Below, one piece after another: positions 33,125 through 43,330 of a stretch of DNA of 64,000 nucleotides. The stretch is taken from NCBI GenBank assembly GCA_034359265.1, contig CP136890.1, positions 28,376,501-28,440,500 of the forward strand. The letters are read 5' to 3'. The DNA is from Canna indica (taxonomy: Eukaryota; Streptophyta; Magnoliopsida; Zingiberales; Cannaceae). The translations under genes were made by a program, and so were the position numbers. Numbering within the stretch: position 1 is the stretch's first letter; each line of letters opens with the position of its first letter. The notes under the pieces are model-generated. The model did no database searches and had not been told where the DNA came from. It worked only from the letters and a program-made list of their open reading frames with translations.

Positions 33125-33314
33125 GTTATTTGTACTGCACTTACGTTTTTATTTTAACTGTTAACTAATTATTCTAAATTTCGGCAACATCTCTCTTGTT
33201 CTCCGATACGCGCCCAGATGATATGCGTATTCGGAGAACTGTAGGGAGATGCTGTCGAAATTTAGAATAATTAGTTAACAGTTAAAATAAAAACGTAAGT
33301 GCAGTACGAATAAC
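33125..33314. repeat. 190-bp inverted repeat upstream of TNP2 in P
   Basis: Left arm from GTTATTTGTACTGCACTTACG, right arm CGTAAGTGCAGTACGAATAAC. Pairing continues through TTTTAACTGTTAACTAATTA, TTCTAAATTTCG and CATCTC to an inner stem GTTCTCCG/CGGAGAAC with ATACGC/GCGTAT, loop near 33216-33223. Nearly the whole segment is self-complementary. It ends 75 bp before the TNP2 ATG, so it is probably transcribed. Confidence 0.9.
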
Positions 33315-33388
33315 ATAAATCCCGAATGGAATAGGACCATCTCACCTAAAGACATTAACCAAAGAAATTGTCATTGATTGACAGAATC

Positions 33389-36300
33389 ATGTCGGCTGAT
33401 CGAAGTTGGATGTACCGACGTTTTGATCATGGAGCTTTAACGAATGAGTTTCGATTAGGCGTAACGTACTTCCTAAATTTCGCCTATTCGAATCGGAATT
33501 TCGTTAGCATGGGTGATCAAATCCGATGTCCGTGCCGCATTTGTTCGAATGGCCGATTTTTGGATCGGGAGACTGTCACTCTGCATCTATATACCAAAGG
33601 ATTTACACCAAGATATTTTCTATGGACTTGTCACGGGGAGTCACGCGAAGTCGGGACGTCGAGCAATCCTGTCGTTCAGACATATGGTGAATCTTCCTCT
33701 GCTGGTGCTTCTTCATCCGGTCAATGTAATCCTTATAGAACTATGATACTTGATAGTCTTGGGGGTCAATTCCACCTGAATGATAATGTTGATCGGCCAG
33801 TTCTTCAGACATCAGTCCCACCAGATACTACAGCGGTTGATATCACAGAAGTAGGGGCTGCGGTAGAGATTGAATTACCGAATAAAGAAGCTGCAGAATT
33901 TTACGAGATGTTGAAAGCTGCCGATGAACCTTTGTATGAGAATTGTCCTAAATACACTAGGTTTTCAGCAATGACACAGCTCTTAAACATCAAGGCCGAT
34001 TGTAATATCAGCGGAGTTGCGTATGATCGGATTGCTGGATTGATTAATGGAATGCTGCCTACTGATAACAAGTTTGAGCCTACTTTTTATAAGACTAAAA
34101 AGCTAATGAGAAAATTGGGGCTTGGGTACGAAAAAATACACGCGTGCCAAAATAACTGCATTTTATATTATAAAGAAAATGTGCAGTTGGATAAATGCCC
34201 TGTATGTCAACACCCTCGTTACAAGGAGAAGAAATCGGTCCGACAGAAAAATATCCCGTTTAAGGTGCTTCGGTATTTTCCACTAACACCGAGGCTTCAA
34301 AGATTATTCATGTCGGAAAAGACAGCCCCCTACATGAGTTGGCATGCAAGAAGTCGTGATGATACAGTAATGACTCATCCATCTGACAGTGAAGCATGGA
34401 AACATTTGGATACATGTTATCCTTCATTTGCTATGGATACTAGAAATATCAGATTGGGATTGTGCACAGATGGTTTTAATCCGTTTGGGCATTCTGCAAC
34501 TCCTTATTCAGTTTGGCCAGTGCTGTTGACAGTTTATAATTTGCCACCGTCAATGTGCATGAAAGATGAATTTATTTATCTTTCGATGATTATTCCGGGT
34601 CCTAAGGGCCCGCGAAAAGAAATTGACATATTTCTCAGACCCTTGATAGATGAATTGAAAACATTGTGGACTGAGGGAGCTGTCACTTATGATTGTCATC
34701 GGAAGCAAAACTTCAATTTAAAGGCCGCGGTCTTGTGGACAATCAATGATTTCCCCGCGTACGGCATGTTGTCGGGTTGGAGCACTCACGGCCGACTCTC
34801 TTGCCCGTATTGTATGGAACACTCTAAATCAATCAGTCTTCAGAACGGACGAAAAATCTCATTCTTTGATTGTCATCGTCGATTCCTACCGGTTCATCAC
34901 CAGTATCGAAGGAATCGTAATAAATTTACTAAGGGCAGAGTCGAAAGAGATGGGCCACCACCGATGTTGTCTGGTGAACAAATGTTAGCACGTGTTTCAG
35001 CACTTCCAGATATAGTATTCGGTCGCAATGAAAGAGTGTCAGGTTTTGGCCAAACACACAACTGGGTGAAAAAAAGTATCTTTTGGGAATTGCCCTATTG
35101 GAGTTCATTATTGATTCGACATAATTTAGATGTCATGCACATTGAAAAAAATGTGTTTGATAATATTTTCAACACTGTGATGGATATTTCTGGAAAAACT
35201 AAAGATAATGTCAAAGCCCGACATGATCTGAAAATACTTTGTAAAAGACCAGAGTTGGAGTTACAAGAGGTCAACGGACGATATCTGAAACCGAAGGCCC
35301 TATATGTGTTAAATAAACAATAGATCAAAGATGTTTGTCAATGGGTAAAAGAACTCAGATTACCCGATGGATATGCTTCAAACTTATCTCGATGTGTGAA
35401 CGTCGATGATTGCAAAATATCAGGGATGAAGAGCCATGATTGTCATGTATTCATGCAGAGATTACTTCCGATCGCATTTCGAGATCTTCTACCTGATAAT
35501 ATTTGGGGTCCGTTGACTGAATTAAGTATGTTTTTTAGAAGCATCTGTGCAAATGTCCTTCGAGTCGAAGATATGTCAACACTTGAAAATAATATTGTTG
35601 AAATCATATGCAAGCTGGAGCAGTTTTTCCCTCCTGCATTTTTTGACTCGATGGAGCATCTACCGATACACTTGGCATACGAGGCACGAGTTGGTGGCCC
35701 CGTTCAATATCGTTGGATGTACTTATTTGAAAGATACATGAATCGTCTGAAGAAAAAAGTAAAGAACACCGCAGCTATTGAAGGATCAATATCTGAATCG
35801 TATATCATCCAAGAAATTTCAACATTCTGCTCATTTTACTTTGAATCGACAGTACAGACAAGATTTGATCGTCTTCCACGTAACGACGATGGGGGTGTTC
35901 GACATTCAGATGGACGTTTAAATATATTTTGTCACTCTGGTCGTGCTTTTGGTTCTCGTCCATCTCGACACTTAAGCGATGAAGAGTATCATTTGGCACA
36001 CTTGTATGTATTACTCAATTGTCCAGAGATTGAACAATTCATTGAAATATTTGACATTGAGATGGTGCAAAAATACTCTATTCACAACGATCAAGAATTG
36101 GAGAGATTACGGAATCGTGATTTCCCTACTTGGATTCAGACTTACAGCAAAGATCACAGAGCTGAAATAGATGAAAAAATATTTGAGTTTGTTAGTGGAC
36201 CGTCGCGACTTGTGTCGTGCTATAGCGGATATTTTGTTAACGGGTATAAATTTCACACGGTTGAATATTCATTTGCAAAGAAGACGATGAATGCTGGGGT

Positions 36301-36868
36301 CTGCGTGAAAGGGACAACCTATGTTGAATGTGATATGGATTTTTATGGACTGATTGAAGAAGTGATAGAGTTGCACTACTTCGGCTTGAAATCAGTGATC
36401 CTATTTAGATGTCATTGGTTCGATACAACAGAAAGGGGCATGAAAGTTCATCCAAAATACAAACTTGTTGAGGTTAATTATAAATCGAAATTGGCAGCAA
36501 ATGAGCCTTTTATATTGGCATCACAAGCCGAACAAGTATATTACGCGAAGTATCCGGCTCGAAATAAAGATAGAGCAGATTGGCGTGTAGTCTGTAAGAC
36601 AAAAGGTAGAGGAAAAATTGATCCGATAGTAGGAGAAAATGATCCTCCTGGTTTCTATCAAGAAGAAGATATTCCTGCTGTGGATCGTATTATTCCAATA
36701 CTCGAGGATGCAGACACAACGTCAATTCAATTAGAAGTTGAATATGCTGATGATGACGATCATGAAATTGAGGAAGCTGAAGATGAAGAAGATGAAGAAG
36801 AGGAAGAAGAGGAAGAAGAGGAAGAAGAAGAAGAATTCGAAGACTATTATTCAGATGATGAAGAATAA
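33389..36868 (+). pseudogene. TNP2 transposase of CACTA P, one in-frame TAG
   Basis: Catalytic transposase of CACTA elements. I chose ATG 33389 (MSADRSWMYRRFDHG) because the domain starts there; the open frame upstream has no ATG. Residues are approximate. The transposase-associated domain is 1-85, with CPCRIC. The TNP2 core is 185-435 ('CPKYTRFSAMTQLLNIKADC', 'LRYFPLTPRLQRLFMSEKTA', 'IRLGLCTDGFNPFG'). The DUF4218-like region is 680-805 ('MKSHDCHVFMQRLLPIAFRD'). The DUF4216-like region is 1004-1072 ('VILFRCHWFDTTERG'). The acidic Glu/Asp tail is 1128-1159. Codon 645 is TAG (35321-35323) in 'LNKQ*IKDVCQW'. Otherwise the frame is open for 1160 codons. E1 has the same stop. Without readthrough the product lacks the C-terminal 44%. 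The gene lies 75 bp upstream of the second gene. Confidence 0.92.
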
Positions 36869-36943
36869 TTGTAAAGTATATATTTTATTAAATATATCTC
36901 TACTATTTATACAATAATCTGATTATATGTCTGTTCGACAGAT

Positions 36944-38511
36944 ATGTCTGGTCGTGGTTATCGACGCAGGAGAGTTTCGGAGTCTCCGATCGGTGAGACT
37001 CCAGCACTTACTCATGCTGCTGATCCTCCTGTTGCTGATCCTCATTCCGATGATACTGCCGAGGCTAGTACATCCAGACGTAGGCGGCCACGCGGGCCGA
37101 ACAGGTGGCAGCCTCCACCAGCCACAGAGTCACGTAGATTGATTAGCGTGATTGGGGAGCGGTACGTAATATATCATGAATTATGAATCATTACAAATTC
37201 ATTATATCATAATATAATATTAAAATTTATTTTTGTTGTGCAGGTTCGAGCAAGAAGAAGTGCCGAGGAGCATTTCTTCTACTATTCGACGATACATGCA
37301 CGGGGCATGGCCTACGTGGTCTCACGTGCCTAGCGAGCACGTCGACATGTTATGGCGCGAGTTTGAGGCACGTATTATTATTTTTTTTACATGCATGATG
37401 ATATATTAATATTGGTACTGATATTATTATTTTGCAGGCTCGCTATACATGGGCCGAGGACCAGAGGCCCTTCATTTACGCTGCCTGGGAGGCTATTTCT
37501 CGGGCAAGGTACAACGGGCAGCTGGGGCAAGCTCGGTCCCAGGCGATGGCCCGAGCTGGGACCACTAACATCGCGGAGACTCGGGGATACGGCCCCGGTT
37601 GGATTACTCCGGATATATGGGACCAGCTCGTGGGGATATGGTCGACGGATCGATGGCAGGAGGTTTCTCGGAATGCGGCTAGAAATCGCATGTCGGGAGG
37701 AGCAGCGCGTCACACCGGCGGCTCTGTTGCATTTGCAGTGCACGCAAACCGTATGGTAAGTATATCTTTTAATTATATATTTTATTTGTTATTATGTGTA
37801 CTAATTAATGTATTTGTTTTGTAAATGTAGACGACGGTGTCGGATGACGGGACTGTCCAGCGACCCTCCCCGATGGCAGTGTTTGAGCGGACTCACCGTC
37901 GAGCACATGGGACTGGGGAGTACATCCACAACCGCGCTGCATACATTATGGTAATTATATATTTGTTTAAATTATTCATTATATATTTATAATTTAAGTT
38001 TTATGATAAATATTAAACAAAAAATCAAACTCGAGTAGGAGACCTACAGCCAGACGGTGGTGCAGCGCGGGGGTACCCCCGAGGACTTTGACGCAGCATC
38101 GTGGGTCGAGGCCGCAGGTGGCTGGGACCATGGCCGCGTATATGGCTTCGCAGATAGTGGTCATGCGCGAGCCGTACTAGGGCCACTTGGGGCACCGACC
38201 CCTCCGGTCGCTGGTGAGCGGCCGTCCACCTCTAGATCCAGTTATGATCATAGTAACAGAATAAGGACTCTAGAGGAGACGGTCGCGCGTCAGACTGAGA
38301 TGATGGAGCGCCAGAGTCAGACGATGGCGCGCCAGAGTCAGACGATGGCGCGTCAGAGTCAGCTATGCTACGCAACTTGTCGGGTCATCCCGAAGCAGGC
38401 ATCTCTTCGGCATCATCTAATCCGTCGTCCTCGAGTCAGTCCACGCCGGTGTACACTCAAGCACTCCAGACCCCGCCATATGATCCAGGCCATCCTCCAT
38501 CGTCATCGTGA
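36944..38511 (+). pseudogene. Second CACTA gene of P (Ptta/En-Spm type), five exons
   Basis: Exon 1 is 36944-37161 (basic and Pro-rich, MSGRGYRRRRVSESPIGETP). Exon 2 is 37244-37376 ('STIRRYMHGAWPTWSHVP'). Exon 3 is 37438-37755 ('ARYTWAEDQRPFIYAAWEAI', 'GPGWITPDIWDQL'). Exon 4 is 37831-37950 ('SPMAVFERTHRRAHGTGEYI'). Exon 5 is 38039-38511 ('QRGGTPEDFDAASWVEAAGG', then a Gln/Met/Arg repeat 'MARQSQT'). Introns 1, 3 and 4 are GT-AG. Intron 2 keeps the frame only with a GC donor after GAG. The family is 'plant transposase (Ptta/En/Spm)', the likely DNA-binding partner of TNP2. Near 38361 the frame shifts by one; the shifted frame ends with a Ser/Pro tail 'YDPGHPPSSS' and TGA at 38509-38511. Without the shift the frame ends at 38548. 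Confidence 0.82.
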
Positions 38512-38815
38512 GATTTTGTTTATATTGACTTTGTTACTCAGATATTGAACTTGTTTAATTTATATTGACTATGTTACTCAGATGTTGATACTTCAATTTT
38601 ACATTTGAATTGTGTTTATACTATCGTGGATAATTATGAATATAAATATAATTGTTTTGATGTATATCTTGGTGTGTTTGTGATGTGTGAATGAATGTGT
38701 ATGAGATGTTTGTGATGTGTGTATGAGGGTATGGGTGTGTGAGTTATGTATCAGATAAATGTATCAATGTATCAACGGAAATTAGAAATTTGAAATATTT
38801 CTGTTTGCAGGTATG
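38512..38815. other. 3' untranslated part of P, no gene
   Basis: AT-rich, with an imperfect repeat 'tattgactttgttactcagat' (about 38521 and 38564) and GT-rich stretches at 38670-38745. No coding signal. Confidence 0.55.
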
Positions 38816-39200
38816 GGTCATCAGCAACGGCTTTCCCACGGCCGTCCGTGGGAAAGCCGTTGCTAAAAGTGTATCGACAACCGTTGCTGATGACCTACAG
38901 CAACGGCTTAGCGACGGGTTTTTACTAACGGCTTTGCTACGGACTCGAGGCCGTTGCTATTAATGTTATCAGCAACGGCTCCGGGTCTGTTGCAAACCCG
39001 TTGCTGATAATAGTTTTAGCGACGGCCCGAGCGGCCGTTGCTGATAATGTTTTGAGCGACGGCCCGAGCGGCCGTTGCTGATCCGTTGCGAAGTCATCAG
39101 CAACGCGACTTTCTGTCACGGTGCTATTGCAACGGCTCAGCCGTTGCTGATGCTCTTCAGCAACGGCTCAGCAACGGCATCAGCCGTTGCTGATGACCAT
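38816..39200. repeat. Right subterminal repeats of P
   Basis: About 15 copies of 'cagcaacggct'/'agccgttgctg' in both orientations, including a duplicated unit 'gcgacggcccgagcggccgt' at 39010-39070 and an inverted pair with 'ggctttcccacggcc'. Confidence 0.85.
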
Positions 39201-39298
39201 TTTTCTAGTAGTGCATCCTCTTGGACCCAAGAGTAGGAATCCAAATCCTTCACCAGCGTCTCAATCTCTTATTTCACTGTGGCACCTTTTCTCGCCAT

Positions 39299-40089
39299 CA
39301 CAAAAACCCTAGAATGGGGATGAGTCAATTTGAACCTACATACCAAAGACATGACCCACAAGAGCAACATAGAAACTCACTTGAAGAAGAAACACAAATG
39401 ACGGCGATCAAGCAGAATTCGAAATCGTTGCCAAAGAAGATCCCCTACCAATACCGAGTCAAGGGAAAAACTAGACTTCATATACAAGAAAAAAGAACGG
39501 CTTTATAAGGCGATGAAGAACCTCCTCTCATCAAGCCGTCGGCCTACTCACCAAAAATGAATCTAAACTGTTCAAATAAAAGCGGCGGCTTCCTAGGGAA
39601 TAGCAAAGAACATGTGAAACCCATTTTCCTCCATGATCACCACTCCAGCCAAGGGAGTGAAGAGCCAATTGGAAAGCGCCATGAAGAAAAATAAGGTCCT
39701 ATGGCAGAAAGTTGCCATACGAGGCACAAAAGCCGAAGAGGCGTGAGAACAAACACGGCAAAAATACGTCGACTCAACTTACCTCAAGACAAGACATGAT
39801 ACGATTTCGGCTCCCACTTAAGTCTGATCTCCACGACTATCCAAGCTCCAGCAGCCACCTGCTAAGTCTTTATAGCCCCTTTTGCTCCGGTCTGATCTGC
39901 ACAACTGCTCCAAGCCTAGCTTCCTCAGTTAATGTTTCCTTCAACTCAGCCTATGTTGTTATCTACCGCAGAGAGGCCTCCTCGGCCACCTGTTCAACCT
40001 TCACGATCAAATGCTTCAAAGAAGTATCTAGCTCGGACCCCCAGGCCGCCCAATGTAGCTCTCTGGAGAATTCCTCAAAAATGTTAAAC
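39299..40089. other. D1 3' region upstream of the LTR-like end, no gene
   Basis: Lies upstream of the antisense ORF start in its own sense. Open plus frames exist (39712-40269) but show no domain. No repeat recognised. Confidence 0.45.
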
Positions 40090-40590
40090 GATAGAAACCA
40101 AATTAATAGCTTGGCACATAGTCCTTCAGACTCCGACCGAGCTCGGGGGCTATGGACTCGACTAGAACTATTGGGCCCGATCGGACTAGACCCATCATCA
40201 CCCCATCATTCACCCTCAACCAAACCACGCGGCCCCACCCAGGGGGTTCCACCCAAACTACACCCTTGAGCCAGACTCAAGCTAGGCTAGACGGCTCTAT
40301 CCGGGGAATCCACCTAGCCATACATGGACTCCCACGTCCTTCCTTATCATGAGGGATATACCATTATAAATCTGTCATCTCTGGGATTGGCCTCAATCCA
40401 TTTTGGGCAATAATCCTAGTAAGATTGCCGAGTAGCATGATCACCTCCACCTGCCATATATACAGACACGACACACCTCAGGTAATCTAAGTTCTAATTT
40501 CATAAACCTCCGCCTTGGAGTCCACCTAACTTGGGCGTCGGACCGAACCGGATCGGAAGGCCCCGACTCTCAGGGAGGAACACTTCTAAA
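40090..40590 (+). repeat. 3' LTR-like region of D1, boundaries uncertain
   Basis: 'gaccgagctcgggggctatgg' and 'gggcccgatcggactagaccc' are the reverse complement of D2 41100-41190 with substitutions. 'catatatacag' near 40456 may be a TATA region. TG/CA ends could not be fixed. Confidence 0.5.
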
Positions 40591-41008
40591 ATTAGGTTTG
40601 ATTCAATTAGATATAAATTGGTTTAATAAACTTGTCAATACAAAAAATGATTTGGGTCTAATGTGATGATTTTTATTTTACTTTTTATAAATTTGTTATA
40701 GCTTGATCTATATATAAATTGATTAATTTTATAAAAATATTTATAATTATAAGTTCATATTGTATTTTGGTATTTCAAAATCGGTTGAAACCATAAAAAG
40801 CAACTTTATATTTTCATTTTTCTTAAGTGGACTCATTTCATAGGAACTTATTTTCATTCTGGTTTTGATTTAGAAAAACATTGAACTAAAAACATTTTTG
40901 CTATAAGTTTTGGTTTCAATGAAACTAGCATCATGAAAAAGACTTTATATTTTAATTTTAAACACATCATTTGTTTTTCTCTATTGATGCATATCACATA
41001 GTTGTAGC
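40591..41008. other. AT-rich stretch without recognisable feature
   Basis: Short imperfect repeats of 'atataaattg' and T-runs. No ORF, terminal repeat or RNA gene seen. It separates D1 from the truncated LTR of D2. Confidence 0.5.
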
Positions 41009-42349
41009 CCTTGGTAATTAATGAAGGATGTCGATATTCTTGTTTGGTCGGGTGGGACCCCCAAACTAAGTTGTGGTTGGCTCGATTTGAGTCTAGTTCA
41101 TTAGTCTAAACATATCCGGGCCTAATCCGGTCGAGCCCAAAGAGCTAGTTCAGTCCACAGCCCCCGAGCTTGGTCAGAGTCCAAGGATTTCGTGTCGAGC
41201 TCTAGTAGTGTGACGACTTCTGTTTGTCTACTGAGATCTTTGTATATGCTGAGTTTCTGACCTCGGACTAGTATATGAGTGTATGTTGTGTCCTTTCTTA
41301 GCCAAATTGCAGGAGTAGGAGATCTCAGTGTACTTCGATTCTGTCGCTCTGCGACACTTCGATTTACGTGATCAATGTGGCGGTTGTAGGAGGAAAGAGG
41401 TGCCTTTTTGTGTGCTCATTGCATGTCAACACATGCTCAACCTTTAATTCTCATGGGGGAGTAATTATGGACTAGAGATTTGGTTGTCGGTTTCTGTGGC
41501 ACTTGAGTGCCTATTGCTGGTAGACGGACCTCGCTCCGTTAGTGGGGTGTGACCAACGGCTGTTAAATGGGGAGGCTCTCTCGGATCTTATGAAGGAGGT
41601 CAGAGGTGAAAGGTCAGTCATGGCGATCGAGAAGGCCTATACGAGGGACCTATAGCCAATGGATTGCGGTGAGTTCGCACTGCGGGGCTTATGAAGCAAG
41701 CATCACGCTTGTTGGGCAGTTGTCTTGATTTTGGAAGCCTTGGCCGTGGGACATGCCCCGCTCTGGTGGTTTATGCCAACGCCTCCTCATGACTTGGCAT
41801 CTCGCCCTCCTCCATTTTGTCCACCACTGTTCCTGGTAGCTCAGCCAGGTAGAGCAATGTCAGGGGGGAAAAGTGTCTTCGCTGGTGGTTCAGATTCAAT
41901 CGACGATGTCAGATATGGCAGGATTAGAGAGATGTCATGAACACTTCTATAACGATGGAGTGTTTTCTCACCAATAGATGTTCCTTGTTGTATATCATCC
42001 CCTCGTGGGCTTGTTAATGTACGTCTACCCCTTGTGGGTTTATGAATATTCATATATACATATTCCTTTTCTGTGATGCTTTTGCATGTCGTGTTAGGAA
42101 GTCGATTGACATTATCAGATCGGCCAAGATTTGATTGTGGCACTTGGGGTCATCCGACGCTATGTGTCGGTAGTAGTTTGGGTCGAAGAGTGGTGTCTCT
42201 TTGGCTGACGTTAGCTAGTTGACAGTCGAGGCTCATCTTTAGGTTGAGATCAGACCCATGTCAAAAGGTAGAGTTAGGATTGAGGTTACATGTTCACTAA
42301 TTTGTCGATCCCCCTCAAAGTTGCTTGAGTCTGGGGTTGTGGGTGGAGG
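41009..42349. other. Truncated 3' LTR and 3' interior of D2, no gene
   Basis: 41009-41059 repeats 46512-46560 ('ttggtaattaatgaaggatg'), and 41100-41190 repeats the D1 LTR. The inner LTR border could not be located. Open frames at 41725-42143 lack domains. Confidence 0.5.
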
Positions 42350-43330
42350 CGCTAAGGCCGATTGAGAGTAATGGCGTTGAGGATGAGGGACAGACTCGGT
42401 GTCAAACCGAGCTTGCGAGGACTGCGCTTCAGGTCGCTGGGCTCTTCGAGGGTGCAAAGGCCAAAAGTAATGGTACCGAGGTCGAGGAGAAGACTCGGTA
42501 TTAAACCAAGCTCGCAAGGAGTGTGCTTCGGGTCATTGAGGTCTTCAATGGCGCTAAGGCCAGAAGTAATGACTCTAAGGCTGAGGACCAAACTCGGTCT
42601 CAAATCGAGCTCGCGAGGACGCACTTCGGGTCATTGAGGTCTTCAAGGGCGCTGAGGCCAAAAGTAATGGCGCTGAGGCCGAGGACCATACTCAGTGTCA
42701 AACCGAGCTCATGAGGAGTGCACTTCGGGTCATCGGGGTCCTCAAGGGCACTGGAGCTAGAAGTAATGGCGTTGAGGGCTTAAGGTCGAGGACCAGACTC
42801 GATGTAAAATTGAGCTCGCGAGGAGTGCGCTTCGGGTCGTTGAGATCTTCAAGGGCATTGAGGCCAGAAGTAATGACGCTAGTGTCATGGACCAGACTCG
42901 GTGTCAAACCAGGCTCACGGAACACAATTCAGGCCGTTGAGATCTTCAAGGGTGCTGAGGTCGGGGACCAGACTTGGTGTCGAACCAAGCTCGTGAGGAG
43001 CGCGCTTTGAGTTGTTGAGATCTTCAAGGGCGCTGTGATCGAGTACCACGCTTGGGGTCAAGCCGAGCTGGGGCCGAAGGTGATGGTGCTGAGGCCAAGA
43101 ATCTGACTTGGTGTCAAATCGAGCTAGCGAGGAGCGCGCTTTCGGTTGTTAAGGAGTGGCGCTGAGGTCGAGGACCACGCTTGGGGTCAAGCCGAGCTTG
43201 CGGGGAGTGTAAGGCATGACTGTGCTTAGGGTCATTGAGTGGTGTTGAGGCCGAGGACCATGCTTGGGGTCAAGCTGAGCTTACGAGGAGCGTAAGGCAG
43301 GACCTCGCTTGGGGTTGTTGAGCAGTGGCA
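42350..43330. repeat. Minisatellite of D2 (about 9 units of about 100-110 bp)
   Basis: Repeated phrases include 'gccagaagtaatg', 'gaggaccagactcgg', 'aaaccgagctcgcgaggag' and 'cttcgggtcgttgag'. Units degrade toward 43330. Related to the D1 array on the opposite strand. The many short open frames here are not genes. Confidence 0.85.

Larger units (their letters stand above)
31904..39213 (+). mobile_element. Element P: complete CACTA transposon
   Basis: Termini are CACTACTAGAAA at 31904-31915 and its inverse TTTCTAGTAGTG at 39202-39213. They are flanked by the 3-bp target duplication CAT at 31901-31903 and 39214-39216. Length is 7310 bp. It carries subterminal repeats at both ends, a complex 5' leader, TNP2 (33389-36868) and a five-exon Ptta-type gene (36944-38511). 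It is inserted in the antisense ORF of D1 and is the best preserved element of the window. TNP2 has a single in-frame TAG and the second gene one late frameshift. Confidence 0.95.
30174..39298 (-). pseudogene. Antisense ORF of D1 (gypsy-type transposon domain), split by CACTA P
   Basis: Minus-strand frame from ATG 39298 (MARKGATVK then a stop). It is interrupted at 39216/31900 by element P and its CAT duplication, and resumes in frame with 'KLSGSVLTDHDNILSLWESV'. The segment 31535-31870 holds 'FFEELGILLPFIGFEHSVL' and 'MAPTQLHPNSWAFVRRF', which match the 'putative gypsy type transposon' family (PF04195-like). A middle part (30902-31219) and a Glu/Lys-rich C-terminal part ending 'SEEGIHVALAKAE' and TAA (30174-30176) follow with frameshifts. 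The function of such ORFs is unknown. Several stops besides the P insertion make it non-functional. Confidence 0.65.
28282..40590 (+). mobile_element. Element D1: pol-less Tat-like gypsy element, interrupted by CACTA P
   Basis: Plus-strand gypsy-type element cut at its 5' side by E2. It contains the end of gag, a protease domain, a minisatellite (29490-29886), an antisense ORF (30174-39298) and a partial 3' LTR-like region (about 40090-40590). Sequence between protease and minisatellite is too short for reverse transcriptase or integrase, and none is visible. D2 on the opposite strand has the same order. The antisense ORF in the 3' part is a known feature of some Tat-lineage elements. The lineage is an inference from protease and antisense-ORF resemblance. 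Confidence 0.7.

Noticed and set aside
35250..35430. An intron removing the TAG in TNP2
   Set aside because: A possible GT (35270) and AG (35427) exist, but the segment between encodes sequence conserved in TNP2 proteins, so splicing would remove needed coding sequence.
31916..39200. Regularly repeated short motifs that could suggest a CRISPR-like array
   Set aside because: The motifs are CACTA subterminal repeats in both orientations with irregular spacing, in a plant genome. There are no constant-length spacers and no cas genes.
42239..43010. Overlapping open frames on both strands
   Set aside because: They lie wholly in the D2 minisatellite and repeat the unit.
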